Positions 33,764 to 43,284 of a stretch of 64,000 bases of DNA are shown piece after piece. Each line of letters begins with the position of its first letter. Within the stretch, counting starts at the first letter, position 1. The translations under genes were made by a program, and so were the position numbers. Under the pieces are notes generated by a model. It did not search any database and was not told the origin of the DNA. It saw only the letters and a list, made by a program, of their open reading frames with translations. The DNA is from Phaeobacter sp. 11ANDIMAR09. Its GTDB lineage: Bacteria > Pseudomonadota > Alphaproteobacteria > Rhodobacterales > Rhodobacteraceae. The stretch is from positions 1 to 64,000 of the forward strand of contig NZ_LIKT01000019.1 of assembly GCF_001294455.1 (NCBI RefSeq). Direction: 5' to 3'.

Positions 33764-34940
33764 CCTCTGATCTGGGAAGGTGGCGCAGACTCACAGCGGC
33801 TTCAACCGCTTCGAAGAGGCACAGCAGTGCTGATAGAGCCAAACAGCCCATGAGCCCCCAAAGAGGGAAAATCAGCCCGCCCACGAAGGGGGCGGTAAAG
33901 ACGCAGAGATAGGTGATCGTGCTATAGAGCCCCATGATCGCGCCGCGTTGCCCCGGATCCAGGATTGTCAGCCTTGCCACCAACAGGTTGAGGCCAAGAT
34001 GCTGAAAGATCCCCCAGATCAGCGAAAAGATCAGCAGCAGCAGGTAATCCGCTGAGGTGGCAAGCATTCCCAGATAGGTCAGCGCGATCAGTACAAAGAC
34101 GGGTGGTGTCGCCCGCGCCAGCCCCAGCCGGTCCAACAGCGGATCAAAGAGCACAGCCAGCCCAAAACCAATGCCATAAAACAGCGGCAGCAGCCCGGCC
34201 TGCGCGGTGCTGAGACCCAGAGTAAGGGTTACATGTGCGCCGGTGAAAAAATAGGTGGCATAAAAGCTGAGCATCAGCAGGCTGGAGGCCAGAAGGCCGC
34301 GGCGCATTCCCGGCACCCGTAGGGCCGTCAGTGGCGAGCTGGCTTGCGAGCCAAGGCCAGAGGCCATCCGCCCCATCCGCGCCGAACTGAGCCAGAGCAG
34401 GGCGGCCAGCCCTGCGAGCGCGAGATAGACCAGACGCCACCCCGCGAGATCCGCGAGCCAAGCGCTGAGACTGACGCCCAGCACCATGGAAAGCGTCCAG
34501 CCGGTGAGCACCAATCCGACAACCCGCGCTTCACGTCCGCGTGGCGCGATGACGGCGGCGAGCGTATAGATTGACGGCAGCGCTGCGCCCCCGGCCAATC
34601 CGCATAGAACCTGTGCCGTGATCAACCCCCAAAGACCGGGCGCAGCAGAACTTGCCGCAAGCCCCAGGGCTAGGACCAAAAGTGCATAGCGCAATAGCCG
34701 CCCGGCTCCAATGCGATCTCCCAAAGGGGCCAGCGTCAGCGCGGCGGCAGCAACGCCCAGCCCATAGGCGCTGGCAGCCTGCATGACCTCACTCGGATTG
34801 GCATCCACTTCACTGCCAACAGCCAGAACCAGCGGCGACAACAACAGCGAATTTGAACCGACAATGCCGATGGCGCTCATCAAGATCGCGATTGACTGCC
34901 AGAGCGCTGGTTGGGTCGAGGATGAAGGGGAAGTGGTCAT
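33729..34940 (-). CDS. MFS transporter (drug efflux-like)
   Basis: The 403-residue protein has 12 predicted membrane helices. The MFS motif A equivalent is LAPLGDRIGAGRLLR, between helices 2 and 3, and a GWTLSMVLGVSLSAWL motif-C-like helix 5 suggests an antiporter (DHA1-type exporter). The substrate is unknown. An Lrp/AsnC gene is divergently transcribed 126 bp away, as in many regulator/exporter pairs. Confidence 0.87.
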   Translation of the reverse strand: MTTSPSSSTQPALWQSIAILMSAIGIVGSNSLLLSPLVLAVGSEVDANPSEVMQAASAYGLGVAAAALTLAPLGDRIGAGRLLRYALLVLALGLAASSAAPGLWGLITAQVLCGLAGGAALPSIYTLAAVIAPRGREARVVGLVLTGWTLSMVLGVSLSAWLADLAGWRLVYLALAGLAALLWLSSARMGRMASGLGSQASSPLTALRVPGMRRGLLASSLLMLSFYATYFFTGAHVTLTLGLSTAQAGLLPLFYGIGFGLAVLFDPLLDRLGLARATPPVFVLIALTYLGMLATSADYLLLLIFSLIWGIFQHLGLNLLVARLTILDPGQRGAIMGLYSTITYLCVFTAPFVGGLIFPLWGLMGCLALSALLCLFEAVEAAVSLRHLPRSEVRNSAVPDAPA

Positions 34941-35066
34941 AGGGAATGGTCCGATACATCTATTCTGTTTTTCCCCTTAAATGCCTTATAGTATTCTGTG
35001 AAGGCCGTTCTGAAAAGAGATGTGAAATTACAGATATCATTCGGGCGGGTGCTCAGGAGGCTGCAG

Positions 35067-35543
35067 ATGGATGCCATAGACAGAAGAATATTAGGTGAGC
35101 TGAGCCGAGATGCCACGCAATCCTATGCTAGAATCAGCGCCAGCGTTGGCCTCTCTGCTCCGGCTGTACACGAGCGGGTCAAACGGATGCGCGCCGCGGG
35201 GGTAATCCGCTCCACCGTCGCGCAGTTGGACGGTGCTGCCGTCGGCAAGCCGCTCCTGGCCTTTATCCATGTTGACACCATCGGCTGGGGCAAGACTGCG
35301 GAGCTGATGGCGTTGGAGGGCTGGCCAGAGGTTGAGGAAATACATACATCAACCGGCGATACCTGCCTGATCCTCAAGGTGCGCGTGGCCTCACCGCAGG
35401 CACTGGAGGGGCTGTTGGCGCAGATCTACGATGTCCAAGGGGTGCGGGGAACGCGCACCTATATGACGCTCTCCACGCGTTTAGAGCGCAGTGTGCAGGC
35501 CGAGATTTCACCGGATCTATCAGAAGGGGTGTTTGTAAAGTGA
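35067..35543 (+). CDS. Lrp/AsnC family transcriptional regulator
   Basis: The 158-residue protein has the N-terminal HTH MDAIDRRILGELSRDATQS and VGLSAPAVHERVKRM, and the C-terminal ligand-binding RAM/AsnC domain. AGGAGG (35055-35060) six bases ahead of the ATG decides this start over an in-frame upstream one at 34998. Divergent placement from the MFS gene suggests it controls that exporter, probably in response to an amino acid. Confidence 0.88.
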   Translation: MDAIDRRILGELSRDATQSYARISASVGLSAPAVHERVKRMRAAGVIRSTVAQLDGAAVGKPLLAFIHVDTIGWGKTAELMALEGWPEVEEIHTSTGDTCLILKVRVASPQALEGLLAQIYDVQGVRGTRTYMTLSTRLERSVQAEISPDLSEGVFVK

Positions 35544-35550
35544 GTTGGGA

Positions 35551-36117
35551 TCAGTCGAGTAGACCCGTGTTCAGGAGGGTATTGATCTCGGCATGGCTGC
35601 ACAGCGTGACAACGGGCACCTGGGGACCAAAACGATCCAGGGCCTGTTCCAGTCGCGGTGCTTCGCAGCGTTCAAAGTTCCAGATGTAGGAGAGAAATGC
35701 GCGGTCCGGGAGCCTCTCTGCACAGCCCTCTGCCATGCCCATACGGGTCCTGCCATAGTTTTGAAGGACCCGCTTGGCGATGCCAACAAGGGCGATACGG
35801 CGCGGCACCCGGACCCAGAGCACCAGGTCGGTTCGGGGCAGGCGTAGATCGAGGCTGGAGATGCTGATACCGTCCATGATCCAGCGTTGGCCCCGAATCT
35901 TTTCGGCGATCAATCTGCGCTGACTAGGTTTGTCGCGTTGTTTCCAGCCGGGCAGCCAGCGGATGTCACGATCAATCGAGATATAGTCGAAGCTTCCCTG
36001 CGTGCAGAGCTGCCGGGATAGGGTGGTTTTGCCACCGCCGCAGCAGCCAACGACCAGAAGGCGATTGGCTTGCTGCAACAGGGCTTTGGCATCAGAACGG
36101 GAAACATGGTTTGGCAT
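35551..36117 (-). CDS. P-loop kinase-like protein (FlaR/adenylate kinase-like)
   Basis: The 188-residue protein has Walker A VVGCCGGGKTTLSRQL near residue 23, a substrate/lid segment RGQRWIMDGISISSL, and RLPRTDLVLWVRVPRRIAL. This matches small P-loop proteins annotated as topology-modulation or adenylate kinase-like ATPases. Substrate unknown. Its 3' end lies seven bases from the convergent Lrp gene; dcd is upstream on the same strand, 110 bp away. Confidence 0.82.
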   Translation of the reverse strand: MPNHVSRSDAKALLQQANRLLVVGCCGGGKTTLSRQLCTQGSFDYISIDRDIRWLPGWKQRDKPSQRRLIAEKIRGQRWIMDGISISSLDLRLPRTDLVLWVRVPRRIALVGIAKRVLQNYGRTRMGMAEGCAERLPDRAFLSYIWNFERCEAPRLEQALDRFGPQVPVVTLCSHAEINTLLNTGLLD

Positions 36118-36227
36118 TAGGTCCTCGGGGTTTTTGAAAATGACGGCAGAGCCCGGTTGGGTCGGCAGTCACCTGGCGAGGAACAGAGGCAAGGCGGCGC
36201 CTGTGCAGGCGCTGCCTTGAACCCGGT

Positions 36228-37307
36228 TTAGCTGGGTGATTTGAAATGTTTGGAGAGCTTGAGCCCTTGGCCCTGATAGTTGGAGGCAATCCCGGAGCCA
36301 TAGAGCTGCTGGGGAAGCTCAGACATGCGTTCATAGACCAGACGGCCAACCACCTGGCCGTGTTCGAGCACAAAGGGCGCCTCGTGGCAACGCACTTCCA
36401 GAACGCCGCGTGAGCCTTTGCCGCCCGCAGCATCATGGCCAAAGCCGGGGTCAAAGAAGCCCGCGTAATGCACCCGGAACTCGCCCACCATGGCCAGATA
36501 GGGCGCCATTTCGGCAGCATAGGCCGGTGGGATCTGAACCGCTTCGCGGCTGACCAGAATGTAAAAGGCGCCAGGGTCCAGGATGATGCGACCAGAGGTG
36601 CTCTGCACCTCCTCCCAATAGTCCTGCGGGTCGTATTCGCCGATTCGGTCCAGATCAATCACGCCAGTGTGTGGCTTGGCGCGATAGCCCACCAGATCAG
36701 AGCCCGGCAGGCGCAGATCAACAGAGAAGCCGAGCCCGTCTTCGATCAGGGCTTTGCCATCCACCAGCGGGCTTTGCTGGTGCAGCTCCGCAAGTTCCGC
36801 ATCGCTCAGCACCGCCTGGCCCTGACGGAAACGGATTTGGTTCAGGCGCATGCCCGGGCGCACTAGGACCGAAAAGGAACGCGGGCAGATCTCGGCATAA
36901 AGCGGGCCAGTGTAGCCGGGTTTGATCCTGTCGAATTCGACACCCCCATCGGTGATTGTCCGGGTGAGCAGGTCGAGCCGCCCGGTGGAGCTTTTGGCAT
37001 TGGCCACTGCGGATACGTCTTTGGGAAGCGCCAGCCCCTCCATCAGGGGCACCAGATAGACGCAGCCTTTTTCCAAGACCGCGCCATTGGTCAGCTCAAT
37101 ACGATGCATCTCAAACTCGCCGATCCGGTCGGCAACGCTGCAATCCTGCCCGGCCAGAAAGGACGCGCGCACCCGGTACGCAACGCTGCCCAGCCGCAGA
37201 TCCAGGCTGGCGGGCTGAACCTGACCTTCGACCAGGGGCTCCGCGAGAGTGATCTCGCCCCGGGTGAACATTTTTTCAATCGCTTGGCTGGGTAGAACGC
37301 CGGTCAT
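36228..37307 (-). CDS. dcd: 2'-Deoxycytidine 5'-triphosphate deaminase, long alphaproteobacterial type
   Basis: This enzyme deaminates dCTP to dUTP on the dTTP route. The 359-residue protein is about twice the length of E. coli Dcd (193) and looks like a fused two-domain form. The N-terminal half has QPASLDLRLGSVAYRVRASF and PKDVSAVANAKSSTGRLDLL; the C-terminal half has GRIILDPGAFYILVSREAVQ and HEAPFVLEHGQVVGRLVYER. A good ATG lies at 37305-37307. It precedes the P-loop kinase gene on the same strand. Confidence 0.9.
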   Translation of the reverse strand: MTGVLPSQAIEKMFTRGEITLAEPLVEGQVQPASLDLRLGSVAYRVRASFLAGQDCSVADRIGEFEMHRIELTNGAVLEKGCVYLVPLMEGLALPKDVSAVANAKSSTGRLDLLTRTITDGGVEFDRIKPGYTGPLYAEICPRSFSVLVRPGMRLNQIRFRQGQAVLSDAELAELHQQSPLVDGKALIEDGLGFSVDLRLPGSDLVGYRAKPHTGVIDLDRIGEYDPQDYWEEVQSTSGRIILDPGAFYILVSREAVQIPPAYAAEMAPYLAMVGEFRVHYAGFFDPGFGHDAAGGKGSRGVLEVRCHEAPFVLEHGQVVGRLVYERMSELPQQLYGSGIASNYQGQGLKLSKHFKSPS

Positions 37308-37401
37308 GGTCCATTTCCTTTGGCTTGGAAGTGCCTATAGTGCTGACCGATATCATCTCTTTAGGGTTTTGGCAAAACGGCAAGTGGGAGGGGCAGAATG
37401 C

Positions 37402-37442
37402 AAAAAAACCGTTTGAATGCAAAGCACTCAAACGGTTTTTTT
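37402..37442. terminator. Bidirectional hairpin terminator next to tRNA-Pro
   Basis: CCGTTTGA (37409-37416) pairs with TCAAACGG (37428-37435), flanked by an A-run on one side and a T-run on the other. It therefore works for the minus-strand tRNA and, symmetrically, for plus-strand transcripts. Confidence 0.8.
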
Positions 37443-37518
37443 GGTCGGGCTAGCAGGACTCGAACCTGCGACCTTCCGTCCCCCAGACGGACGCGCTACC
37501 AGGCTGCGCCATAGCCCG
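37442..37518 (-). tRNA. tRNA-Pro (anticodon GGG)
   Basis: Read on the minus strand, the 77-nt sequence has a 7-bp acceptor stem (CGGGCTA/TAGCCCG), a D-arm GCGCAGCCTGGTAGCGC, an anticodon loop CTGGGGG flanked by TCCGT/ACGGA giving anticodon GGG, a T-arm GCAGGTTCGAATCCTGC, and an encoded CCA at the end (37442-37444). All stems pair. Confidence 0.97.
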
Positions 37519-37593
37519 CTGATGACGGGTTCTACTGTATTTCCCGGCGGGGGCAAGGGGGTATTTCCGGTTTTTTTCTGTGGCAGTAGATTT

Positions 37594-38982
37594 TTATCCG
37601 GCAGCCAAGATCGCGCGCAGCTCTGCGGCGCAGTCCGCGACCTCAGCCTTCACATGCGCGGGCAGCCGAGATGTATGTTCGAGAAGAGAGAGAACATTTG
37701 TGACGGGATCGGCAGAGGCCTGCGCGGCAATTGGCTCGGGATCCGCTGTCGTGATCTCTGGCGCCTCTTGCTGCACGACAGGCGGGGTCATCTCCTGAGC
37801 GAGTTCTGCCAAAGGCGGCTCAACAGCCGCTACATCAGCGGTCTCAGCCTGAGGCGGCGCGGGCTCCAATGTGGCAAGCGGTTGCTGGGGAGCCCCTACT
37901 GTTTCTGTTTCGGCCGCAGGGGAGTCGCTTACTGTCGCCACGGAGGGGGCGGTGTCCGCCAGAGAAGGGGCAAGCGGCTCTACCGTATCCTGAAGAGGGG
38001 CAGCCGCGCGAGCGGGACCTGATGATTCCGCGGTGGTTTCTTGAGGTGCTTCTTCGGTGTCCAGCGGCACCTGCGCGTTTGGAGCGGCCTCTGCAGGACT
38101 GTCGAGCTCCATATGCATCTGCTCAGGTTCCGGCGTGGAAGCTGCCAGTACCGGTTCTGCAGGGGCTACGACCTCTGGGGCAGCATTGGCGACAGGCTGC
38201 TCCGTCTGCGAGGGGGTTACCGTTGGCTCAACCACTGAAGCGGCTTGGGCGGCTGCGGGACTCTTTTGCGGCTCTGCGGCAACCTGTGCTTCGGCAGGTG
38301 GGGAGGACTCAGCAACCACTTCCGGAGCCGGAGCCGGAGGAGGGGATGATTCGTTTTCAATTCCGGCGGAAACGTCGGGCGCTACTGGTTCGGACTGTGT
38401 GGCTTCGGGCTCGGAGGAGGGCGCAGGAGCGGTAACTTCAGGCGGTGCAACTGCAGTTTCCACGCTGGGTTCTGGGACCACCGCGGCAGGAGTTTCAGAT
38501 TCGGGTGCTACTTGAACTGCTTGCGGCTGCGCAATTTCGGGGTGGGGTTGAGCGGGGGCGGTCGGTTCAACAAATGCGACTTGCGCGCTGGCCACATCGG
38601 CCTCGGGTGCGGCAGCGGGGACCTCCTGCGGGGGAATGGCTGCCGGGTCGACTTTTTCCACGGAACGCGCTTTTGGGGCTGCCTCCTCGACCGGAGGGCC
38701 GTCTGACTCGAGATCATGGGACATCTGGCTCACATGGGCGATGCCATGATCGCGCAGAATCGCCTGGACCTCTTTGATCGACAGCCCGTCTTTGTGGAGG
38801 AGTTTCCGAATGCCCCCCAGGAGCAGCATATCTGCAGGTCGGTAGTAGCGGCGGCCGCCAGCCCGTTTTACCGGCTTAATCTGGGTAAACTTGCTTTCCC
38901 AAAAGCGCAGAACATGTGCCTGCACGCCGAGCCAGTCCGCGACTTCGCTGATGGTGCGAAAGGCGTCCGCTGATTTTGACAT
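37594..38982 (-). CDS. MerR family regulator with long disordered tail
   Basis: The 462-residue protein has a MerR helix-turn-helix in the first 70 residues ([20 protein letters not shown], then [20 protein letters not shown]), with no metal-binding cysteines. From about residue 100 to 430 it is Pro/Ala/Glu-rich and low complexity, and a short helical element ([19 protein letters not shown]) ends it. The fatty-acid and ihfA genes lie upstream on the same strand, a typical alphaproteobacterial order. The ATG at 38980-38982 is chosen over an earlier start, since the family begins just before the HTH. Confidence 0.88.
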   Translation of the reverse strand: MSKSADAFRTISEVADWLGVQAHVLRFWESKFTQIKPVKRAGGRRYYRPADMLLLGGIRKLLHKDGLSIKEVQAILRDHGIAHVSQMSHDLESDGPPVEEAAPKARSVEKVDPAAIPPQEVPAAAPEADVASAQVAFVEPTAPAQPHPEIAQPQAVQVAPESETPAAVVPEPSVETAVAPPEVTAPAPSSEPEATQSEPVAPDVSAGIENESSPPPAPAPEVVAESSPPAEAQVAAEPQKSPAAAQAASVVEPTVTPSQTEQPVANAAPEVVAPAEPVLAASTPEPEQMHMELDSPAEAAPNAQVPLDTEEAPQETTAESSGPARAAAPLQDTVEPLAPSLADTAPSVATVSDSPAAETETVGAPQQPLATLEPAPPQAETADVAAVEPPLAELAQEMTPPVVQQEAPEITTADPEPIAAQASADPVTNVLSLLEHTSRLPAHVKAEVADCAAELRAILAAG

Positions 38983-39104
38983 AGTGATCGTTCCAATGTT
39001 CGCGCTCTGGGGAGGCGCGGAGTTTGCTGTTCCCAACCAGGGCGTTGCAGGCAGGCAACGCCGGGCGGATCAGGCAGAAAGAGACAATGCTGGACGGTGC
39101 CGCC

Positions 39105-39407
39105 TTACTTTCGGTTTCCGTCGGCCACCCGGTCCTTCATCAAATGCGAAGGGCGGAAAGTCAGAACGCGGCGTGGCTGAATAGGAACTTCCTCACCGGT
39201 CTTTGGATTGCGGCCAATACGAGCGGATTTATCCCGAACGCTAAAGGTGCCAAAAGACGAGATTTTCACCTGTTCGCCTTTTACCAGGGCATCGGACATG
39301 TGTTGCAACATGCTCTCTACCAGCTGGGCACTTTCGTTTCGAGACAAGCCCACCTCACGGAAGACCGCTTCGCTCAAATCCATGCGTGTAAGAGTTTTTT
39401 CGCTCAT
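39105..39407 (-). CDS. ihfA: Integration host factor subunit alpha
   Basis: IHF bends DNA at specific sites for transcription, recombination and replication. The 100-residue product has the HU/IHF fold, the signature [20 protein letters not shown] and [18 protein letters not shown], with the DNA-intercalating Pro in [10 protein letters not shown]. Subunit alpha is inferred from the [13 protein letters not shown] start. It lies between merR and fabH, as in other alphaproteobacteria. Confidence 0.93.
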   Translation of the reverse strand: MSEKTLTRMDLSEAVFREVGLSRNESAQLVESMLQHMSDALVKGEQVKISSFGTFSVRDKSARIGRNPKTGEEVPIQPRRVLTFRPSHLMKDRVADGNRK

Positions 39408-39500
39408 GCTTAATCCCCGTTGTTTGTCAAACAATAGGGGCAGGGGAATTTCCCTGTCAATATCAATGAATTGCAAGAGCCTTGTTTCCGGGGGGCGGCG

Positions 39501-40472
39501 CTACCAGCGCAACACTACCGCGCCCCAGGCCAAGCCGCCGCCAATGGCTTCTGTAACGATCAGGTCGCCGGGCTTGATTTGACCGCGCGATTTCCCGACA
39601 GAGAGTGCCAGGGGGATCGAGGCGGCAGAGGTGTTGCCATGGTCCTGAACAGTGACAATCACGTTGTCCATCGGCAGGCCCATCTTTTTGGCCGTGCCCT
39701 GAATGATGCGGATATTGGCCTGATGAGGCACGATCCAGTCAACATCTGCGGTGCTCAAATCCGCGCGTTCCAGTGCGGTACTGGCTGTTTTTGCAAGCTT
39801 TTCTACGGCGTGGCGGAAGACTTGGTTGCCCTGCATGCGCAGATGGCCGGTGTTTTGCGTGGCAACGCCACCATCCACATAGAGCAGATCCTTGTAGCGA
39901 CCATCGGAGTTGAGGTCGGTGGACAGAATGCCACGATCCTCTTTGCTGCCGGCCAGGGTCTGTGCCTCCAATACCAGCGCACCAGCGCCATCACCAAAGA
40001 GCACACAGGTCGCGCGATCCGTCCAATCCATGATTCGGCTAAAGGTTTCGGAGCCAATGACCAAAACCCGCTCAGCCTGGCCGGAAACGATCAAGGCATT
40101 TGCATTGGTCAGCGCGTAAACGAATCCGGCGCAGACCGCCTGGACGTCAAAGGCAAAGCCGCTTGTCATGCCCAGTTTGGCCTGAACCATGGTTGCGGCA
40201 GAGGGGAAGGTCAGGTCAGCGGTGGAGGTCGCAAGCACGATGGCGTCGATATCCGAGGCTTCCAGTCCGGCGTCTTTCAACGCGGCCAGGGCGGCTTCGG
40301 TTGCCATATCCGAGGTGGTTTCCCCCTCGGCGGCGAAATGGCGCCGCTCAATGCCTGAACGCGAGCGAATCCATTCATCGCTGGTGTCCAGAGAGGCTTC
40401 GAATTCCGCGTTTTCCACTACTCGCTTGGGGAGATAATGTCCTGTGCCAACCACTACTGCACGTCGCGTCAT
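39501..40472 (-). CDS. fabH: Beta-ketoacyl-ACP synthase III
   Basis: FabH starts fatty-acid synthesis by condensing acetyl-CoA with malonyl-ACP. The 323-residue protein has the catalytic Cys114 in AVCAGFVYA, the His in WIVPHQANIRII and the Asn in DHGNTSAASIPLA. The plsX gene ends 20 bp upstream on the same strand, so the two are co-transcribed. Confidence 0.95.
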   Translation of the reverse strand: MTRRAVVVGTGHYLPKRVVENAEFEASLDTSDEWIRSRSGIERRHFAAEGETTSDMATEAALAALKDAGLEASDIDAIVLATSTADLTFPSAATMVQAKLGMTSGFAFDVQAVCAGFVYALTNANALIVSGQAERVLVIGSETFSRIMDWTDRATCVLFGDGAGALVLEAQTLAGSKEDRGILSTDLNSDGRYKDLLYVDGGVATQNTGHLRMQGNQVFRHAVEKLAKTASTALERADLSTADVDWIVPHQANIRIIQGTAKKMGLPMDNVIVTVQDHGNTSAASIPLALSVGKSRGQIKPGDLIVTEAIGGGLAWGAVVLRW

Positions 40473-40492
40473 TCGATGTCTGCCTTTTGGAG

Positions 40493-41599
40493 TTATTTGA
40501 TGGGATGCTCAGCATCCTGGGGAACGATGTCATCTTGGGTAAGCTCGACGACAGATGCAACCCGTGCGGCCAGTTTTTCAGCAAAGCCTTGCTGAGCCAG
40601 GAGGAAGGCGAGTTTGACCGCAGCCGAGATTCCGGTGGCATCGGCGCCACCGTGGGATTTGACCACTGTACCATTCAGCCCAAGGAACACGCCACCGTTG
40701 ACCCGGCGCGGGTCAATCCGTTTGGCCAATCGCGCCAACGAGGTATAGGCCAGAACTGCGGCAATCCGGGAAAGGAACGAATATTCAAAGGCTTCACGCA
40801 GGGTGCTGCGCAGCATGCTGGCGGTGCCTTCCCCGGTCTTGATGGCGACATTGCCAGTGAACCCATCGGTCACAATGAGATCAACTGCATCGCCGGGGAT
40901 ATCGCTGCCTTCAACAAAGCCAACAAATTCATACTCGGCCGTTTCCGCATGGGCCGCGATCAGGGCATGGGCTTCTTTCAGCTCTGCATGGCCCTTGTGC
41001 TCTTCGGTGCCGACATTGAGCAGCCCAACGCGTGGGCGGCGAATATCCATCGAATTGCGGACATAGGAGGTGCCCATGAGGGCATATTGCAGCAGATCCC
41101 GCGCATCGGCGCGCACATCGGCGCCAACGTCCAGCATCACATTGAACCCCTGAGGGTTACGTGATGGCCAGAGAATCGCAATCGCCGGACGGTTCACACC
41201 AGGCACTTTGCGCAGCCGCAGCATCGACAGCGCCATCAAGGCGCCGGTATTGCCGCAGGAAACCGCCCCTGCGGCCTCACCTTTCTTGACCGCATCCAGC
41301 GTCGACCACATCGAGGTGCCCTTGCCATTTCTCATGACCTGGCTGGGCTTATCCTCCATCGTGACGACTTTTTGGGCGTCCCGAATCTCGACACGCCCGG
41401 CCAGAATGCGCCGCTTGGCGACCAAAGCCGCCAGTTCCTCGGCGGGACCGTGCAGCAAAAAGGCGAGCTGGGGATTCTTTTCGGCAGACATGGCAAGACC
41501 GGCCACCACAACTGCGGGGCCGGCGTCTCCGCCCATGGCGTCAACCGAGATCACAATGCGGTCGGATTTTGTCACTGATTGATCGGGTTTACCCGTCAT
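40493..41599 (-). CDS. plsX: Phosphate acyltransferase PlsX
   Basis: PlsX makes acyl-phosphate from acyl-ACP, the first acyl donor for phospholipids. The 368-residue protein has ISVDAMGGDAGPAVVVAGL, GNTGALMALSMLRL and VTDGFTGNVAIKTGEG. The yceD-rpmF-plsX-fabH order is conserved in Gram-negatives and links lipid synthesis to ribosome supply. Confidence 0.95.
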   Translation of the reverse strand: MTGKPDQSVTKSDRIVISVDAMGGDAGPAVVVAGLAMSAEKNPQLAFLLHGPAEELAALVAKRRILAGRVEIRDAQKVVTMEDKPSQVMRNGKGTSMWSTLDAVKKGEAAGAVSCGNTGALMALSMLRLRKVPGVNRPAIAILWPSRNPQGFNVMLDVGADVRADARDLLQYALMGTSYVRNSMDIRRPRVGLLNVGTEEHKGHAELKEAHALIAAHAETAEYEFVGFVEGSDIPGDAVDLIVTDGFTGNVAIKTGEGTASMLRSTLREAFEYSFLSRIAAVLAYTSLARLAKRIDPRRVNGGVFLGLNGTVVKSHGGADATGISAAVKLAFLLAQQGFAEKLAARVASVVELTQDDIVPQDAEHPIK

Positions 41600-41638
41600 G
41601 CAAAAATCCGCCCCGCAAATTGTGTGATCGTCGCGATC

Positions 41639-41845
41639 TTATGCCGCGTCTTCGTCGATTTCGACTTCGTCGTTGATAGCAACAACTTCTTTGCTGTCAT
41701 AGTGGCCGCAGGAGGGGCACACGTGATGGGGACGCTTCAACTCACCGCAGTTCGAGCATTCGTTCGGGTTTGCAGCAACCAGAGCGTCGTGCGCGCGGCG
41801 GTTGTTACGGCGCGACTTGGATACTTTATTCTGTTGGACGGCCAT
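41639..41845 (-). CDS. rpmF: 50S ribosomal protein L32
   Basis: A 68-residue protein starting [20 protein letters not shown] with the zinc-ribbon cysteines in ECSNCGE and VCPSCGH (Cys30, 33, 43, 46). It has an acidic C-terminal tail. It lies directly upstream of plsX with 39 bp between. Confidence 0.97.
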   Translation of the reverse strand: MAVQQNKVSKSRRNNRRAHDALVAANPNECSNCGELKRPHHVCPSCGHYDSKEVVAINDEVEIDEDAA

Positions 41846-42074
41846 GTCTCAACCTTCGTCTATTGGGGCCTTGGGGTTGATGCCCGCGGCGCGTTTCACA
41901 TTCGTTCGTTAGATCGGTAGGCGAGCGTTTAGGCCGCAGCCTCTCCGATGTCCAACCAAAAATTCCGATGAGCGCGCGAAAATACTGAGAATCTCCGTCT
42001 GCGCAAGCGGTTTTTTAAGCCAGGCGGCCCGGTGATACCACCCGCAAAACCGGTTTTTCGTGAGTTTTTTAACC

Positions 42075-42611
42075 TTAGCTCTTTGGGTCGAGCTGTTTCT
42101 TGAGGGCTGCAAGCCCAGCAAAGGGCTTGGTGTCCTCTTCCCGCATCGGAGCGACCCCCGGTTCAGCGTAGACCGCTTCGCCCAGTTCTGCGCCTTCTTT
42201 GCGCGGGTAGGTGGGGATCAGCAGCGACAGGGCTTCGATCATCACAACCGAAGGATCGATTTTGTCCTGGAGGGGTTCAACGCGCTCATCTTCCTCCATT
42301 TCGACCTCAGGGTCATCGGGCTCTGACAAGCCAGAGACAAAAATACGCTCGACCTTTTCATCGATTCGCGTGGACATGGGCTCCAGTGTCACCACACAGT
42401 CCTGCTGAACCGTGGCGCCCAGGCTGGCAGAAAGTTGCCAGTCGCGCTGGCCCTTGGCCGTGATCTTTCCGGTGAAGCGAAGTTTCTTCAATCCCTTGAT
42501 TTCCAGCTCCTGTGCCAGTGTTTCAAGCACTTTGGCATCGGGCTGTATGTCAAAGGAAGTTGCCCTGTTCTGTGGCAGATCGGACACCTTAAAGGCGGTG
42601 CTGTCAGTCAT
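42075..42611 (-). CDS. yceD: DUF177/YceD family protein
   Basis: The 178-residue protein has the conserved VQQDCVVTLEPMSTRIDEKV core (one Cys) and acidic DPEVEMEEDERVEPL, ending in EPGVAPMREEDTKPFAGLAAL. The family is involved in 23S rRNA accumulation in plants and bacteria, through an unclear mechanism. The gene precedes rpmF with 229 bp between, a gap in which I see no gene. Confidence 0.9.
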   Translation of the reverse strand: MTDSTAFKVSDLPQNRATSFDIQPDAKVLETLAQELEIKGLKKLRFTGKITAKGQRDWQLSASLGATVQQDCVVTLEPMSTRIDEKVERIFVSGLSEPDDPEVEMEEDERVEPLQDKIDPSVVMIEALSLLIPTYPRKEGAELGEAVYAEPGVAPMREEDTKPFAGLAALKKQLDPKS

Positions 42612-42709
42612 GATGGCTACTTTCGTTTCTTGAACCGGAGGCTTGCATTAGGTAATCGGGTTCAAAGGCGTGTTCAAGCCAGAGGCAATGCAGTGTTGTG
42701 GGGATCATC

Positions 42710-43180
42710 ATGAATGCACAAAAAGACCAGCTGAAGGCAGCGGTGAAATATGCAGCCTGGGCAGTCGCGGCGCTGGCAGTGGCTGGGTGTACAGCGATTT
42801 ACAAAAAACACGGCTATGTTCCCAGCGAAGAACAGCTGGCAGAAGTTGTTGTCGGCATTGATACGAAGGATTCGGTTGCCGAAACGATTGGCGTGCCGAC
42901 GGCCTCGGGCGTGTTGAACGATGGCGGCTACTACTATGTCTCAACCCTGATGCGGACCCGTGGGGCAGGGGCAACCAAACCGGTTTCGCGGTCTCTGGTC
43001 GCGATCAGCTTTGACTCGCGCGACGTGGTTTCGGGAATCGAACGCTATAGTCTGGAAGACGGCAAGGTGATTCCGCTCGCGCGCCGGGTGACCAGTTCCA
43101 GTGTTGAAGACAAAACATTCCTGCGCCAGCTTCTTGGTAGCCTCGGCAACTTTAACCCAGGCTCCTTGTTGGAGGAGTAA
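42710..43180 (+). CDS. bamE: Outer membrane protein assembly factor BamE (SmpA/OmlA)
   Basis: BamE is the small lipoprotein of the BAM complex that inserts beta-barrel proteins into the outer membrane. The 156-residue product has an N-terminal hydrophobic segment and lipobox (AALAVAGC), then HGYVPSEEQLAEVVVGIDTK, DSVAETIGVPTASGVL and GGYYYVS, typical of SmpA/OmlA. It is divergent from yceD. An alternative start four codons earlier lacks support. Confidence 0.9.
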   Translation: MNAQKDQLKAAVKYAAWAVAALAVAGCTAIYKKHGYVPSEEQLAEVVVGIDTKDSVAETIGVPTASGVLNDGGYYYVSTLMRTRGAGATKPVSRSLVAISFDSRDVVSGIERYSLEDGKVIPLARRVTSSSVEDKTFLRQLLGSLGNFNPGSLLEE

Positions 43181-43284
43181 CATCCGAGATCCGGCCCGGG
43201 GCCAGACGCTGCTGGCCGGATTTGTCTGAATTGTGAGTGATTGGTCGCGTGGAGCGGCTACTTCGAGAGGCAAGGAGGGCTAAA

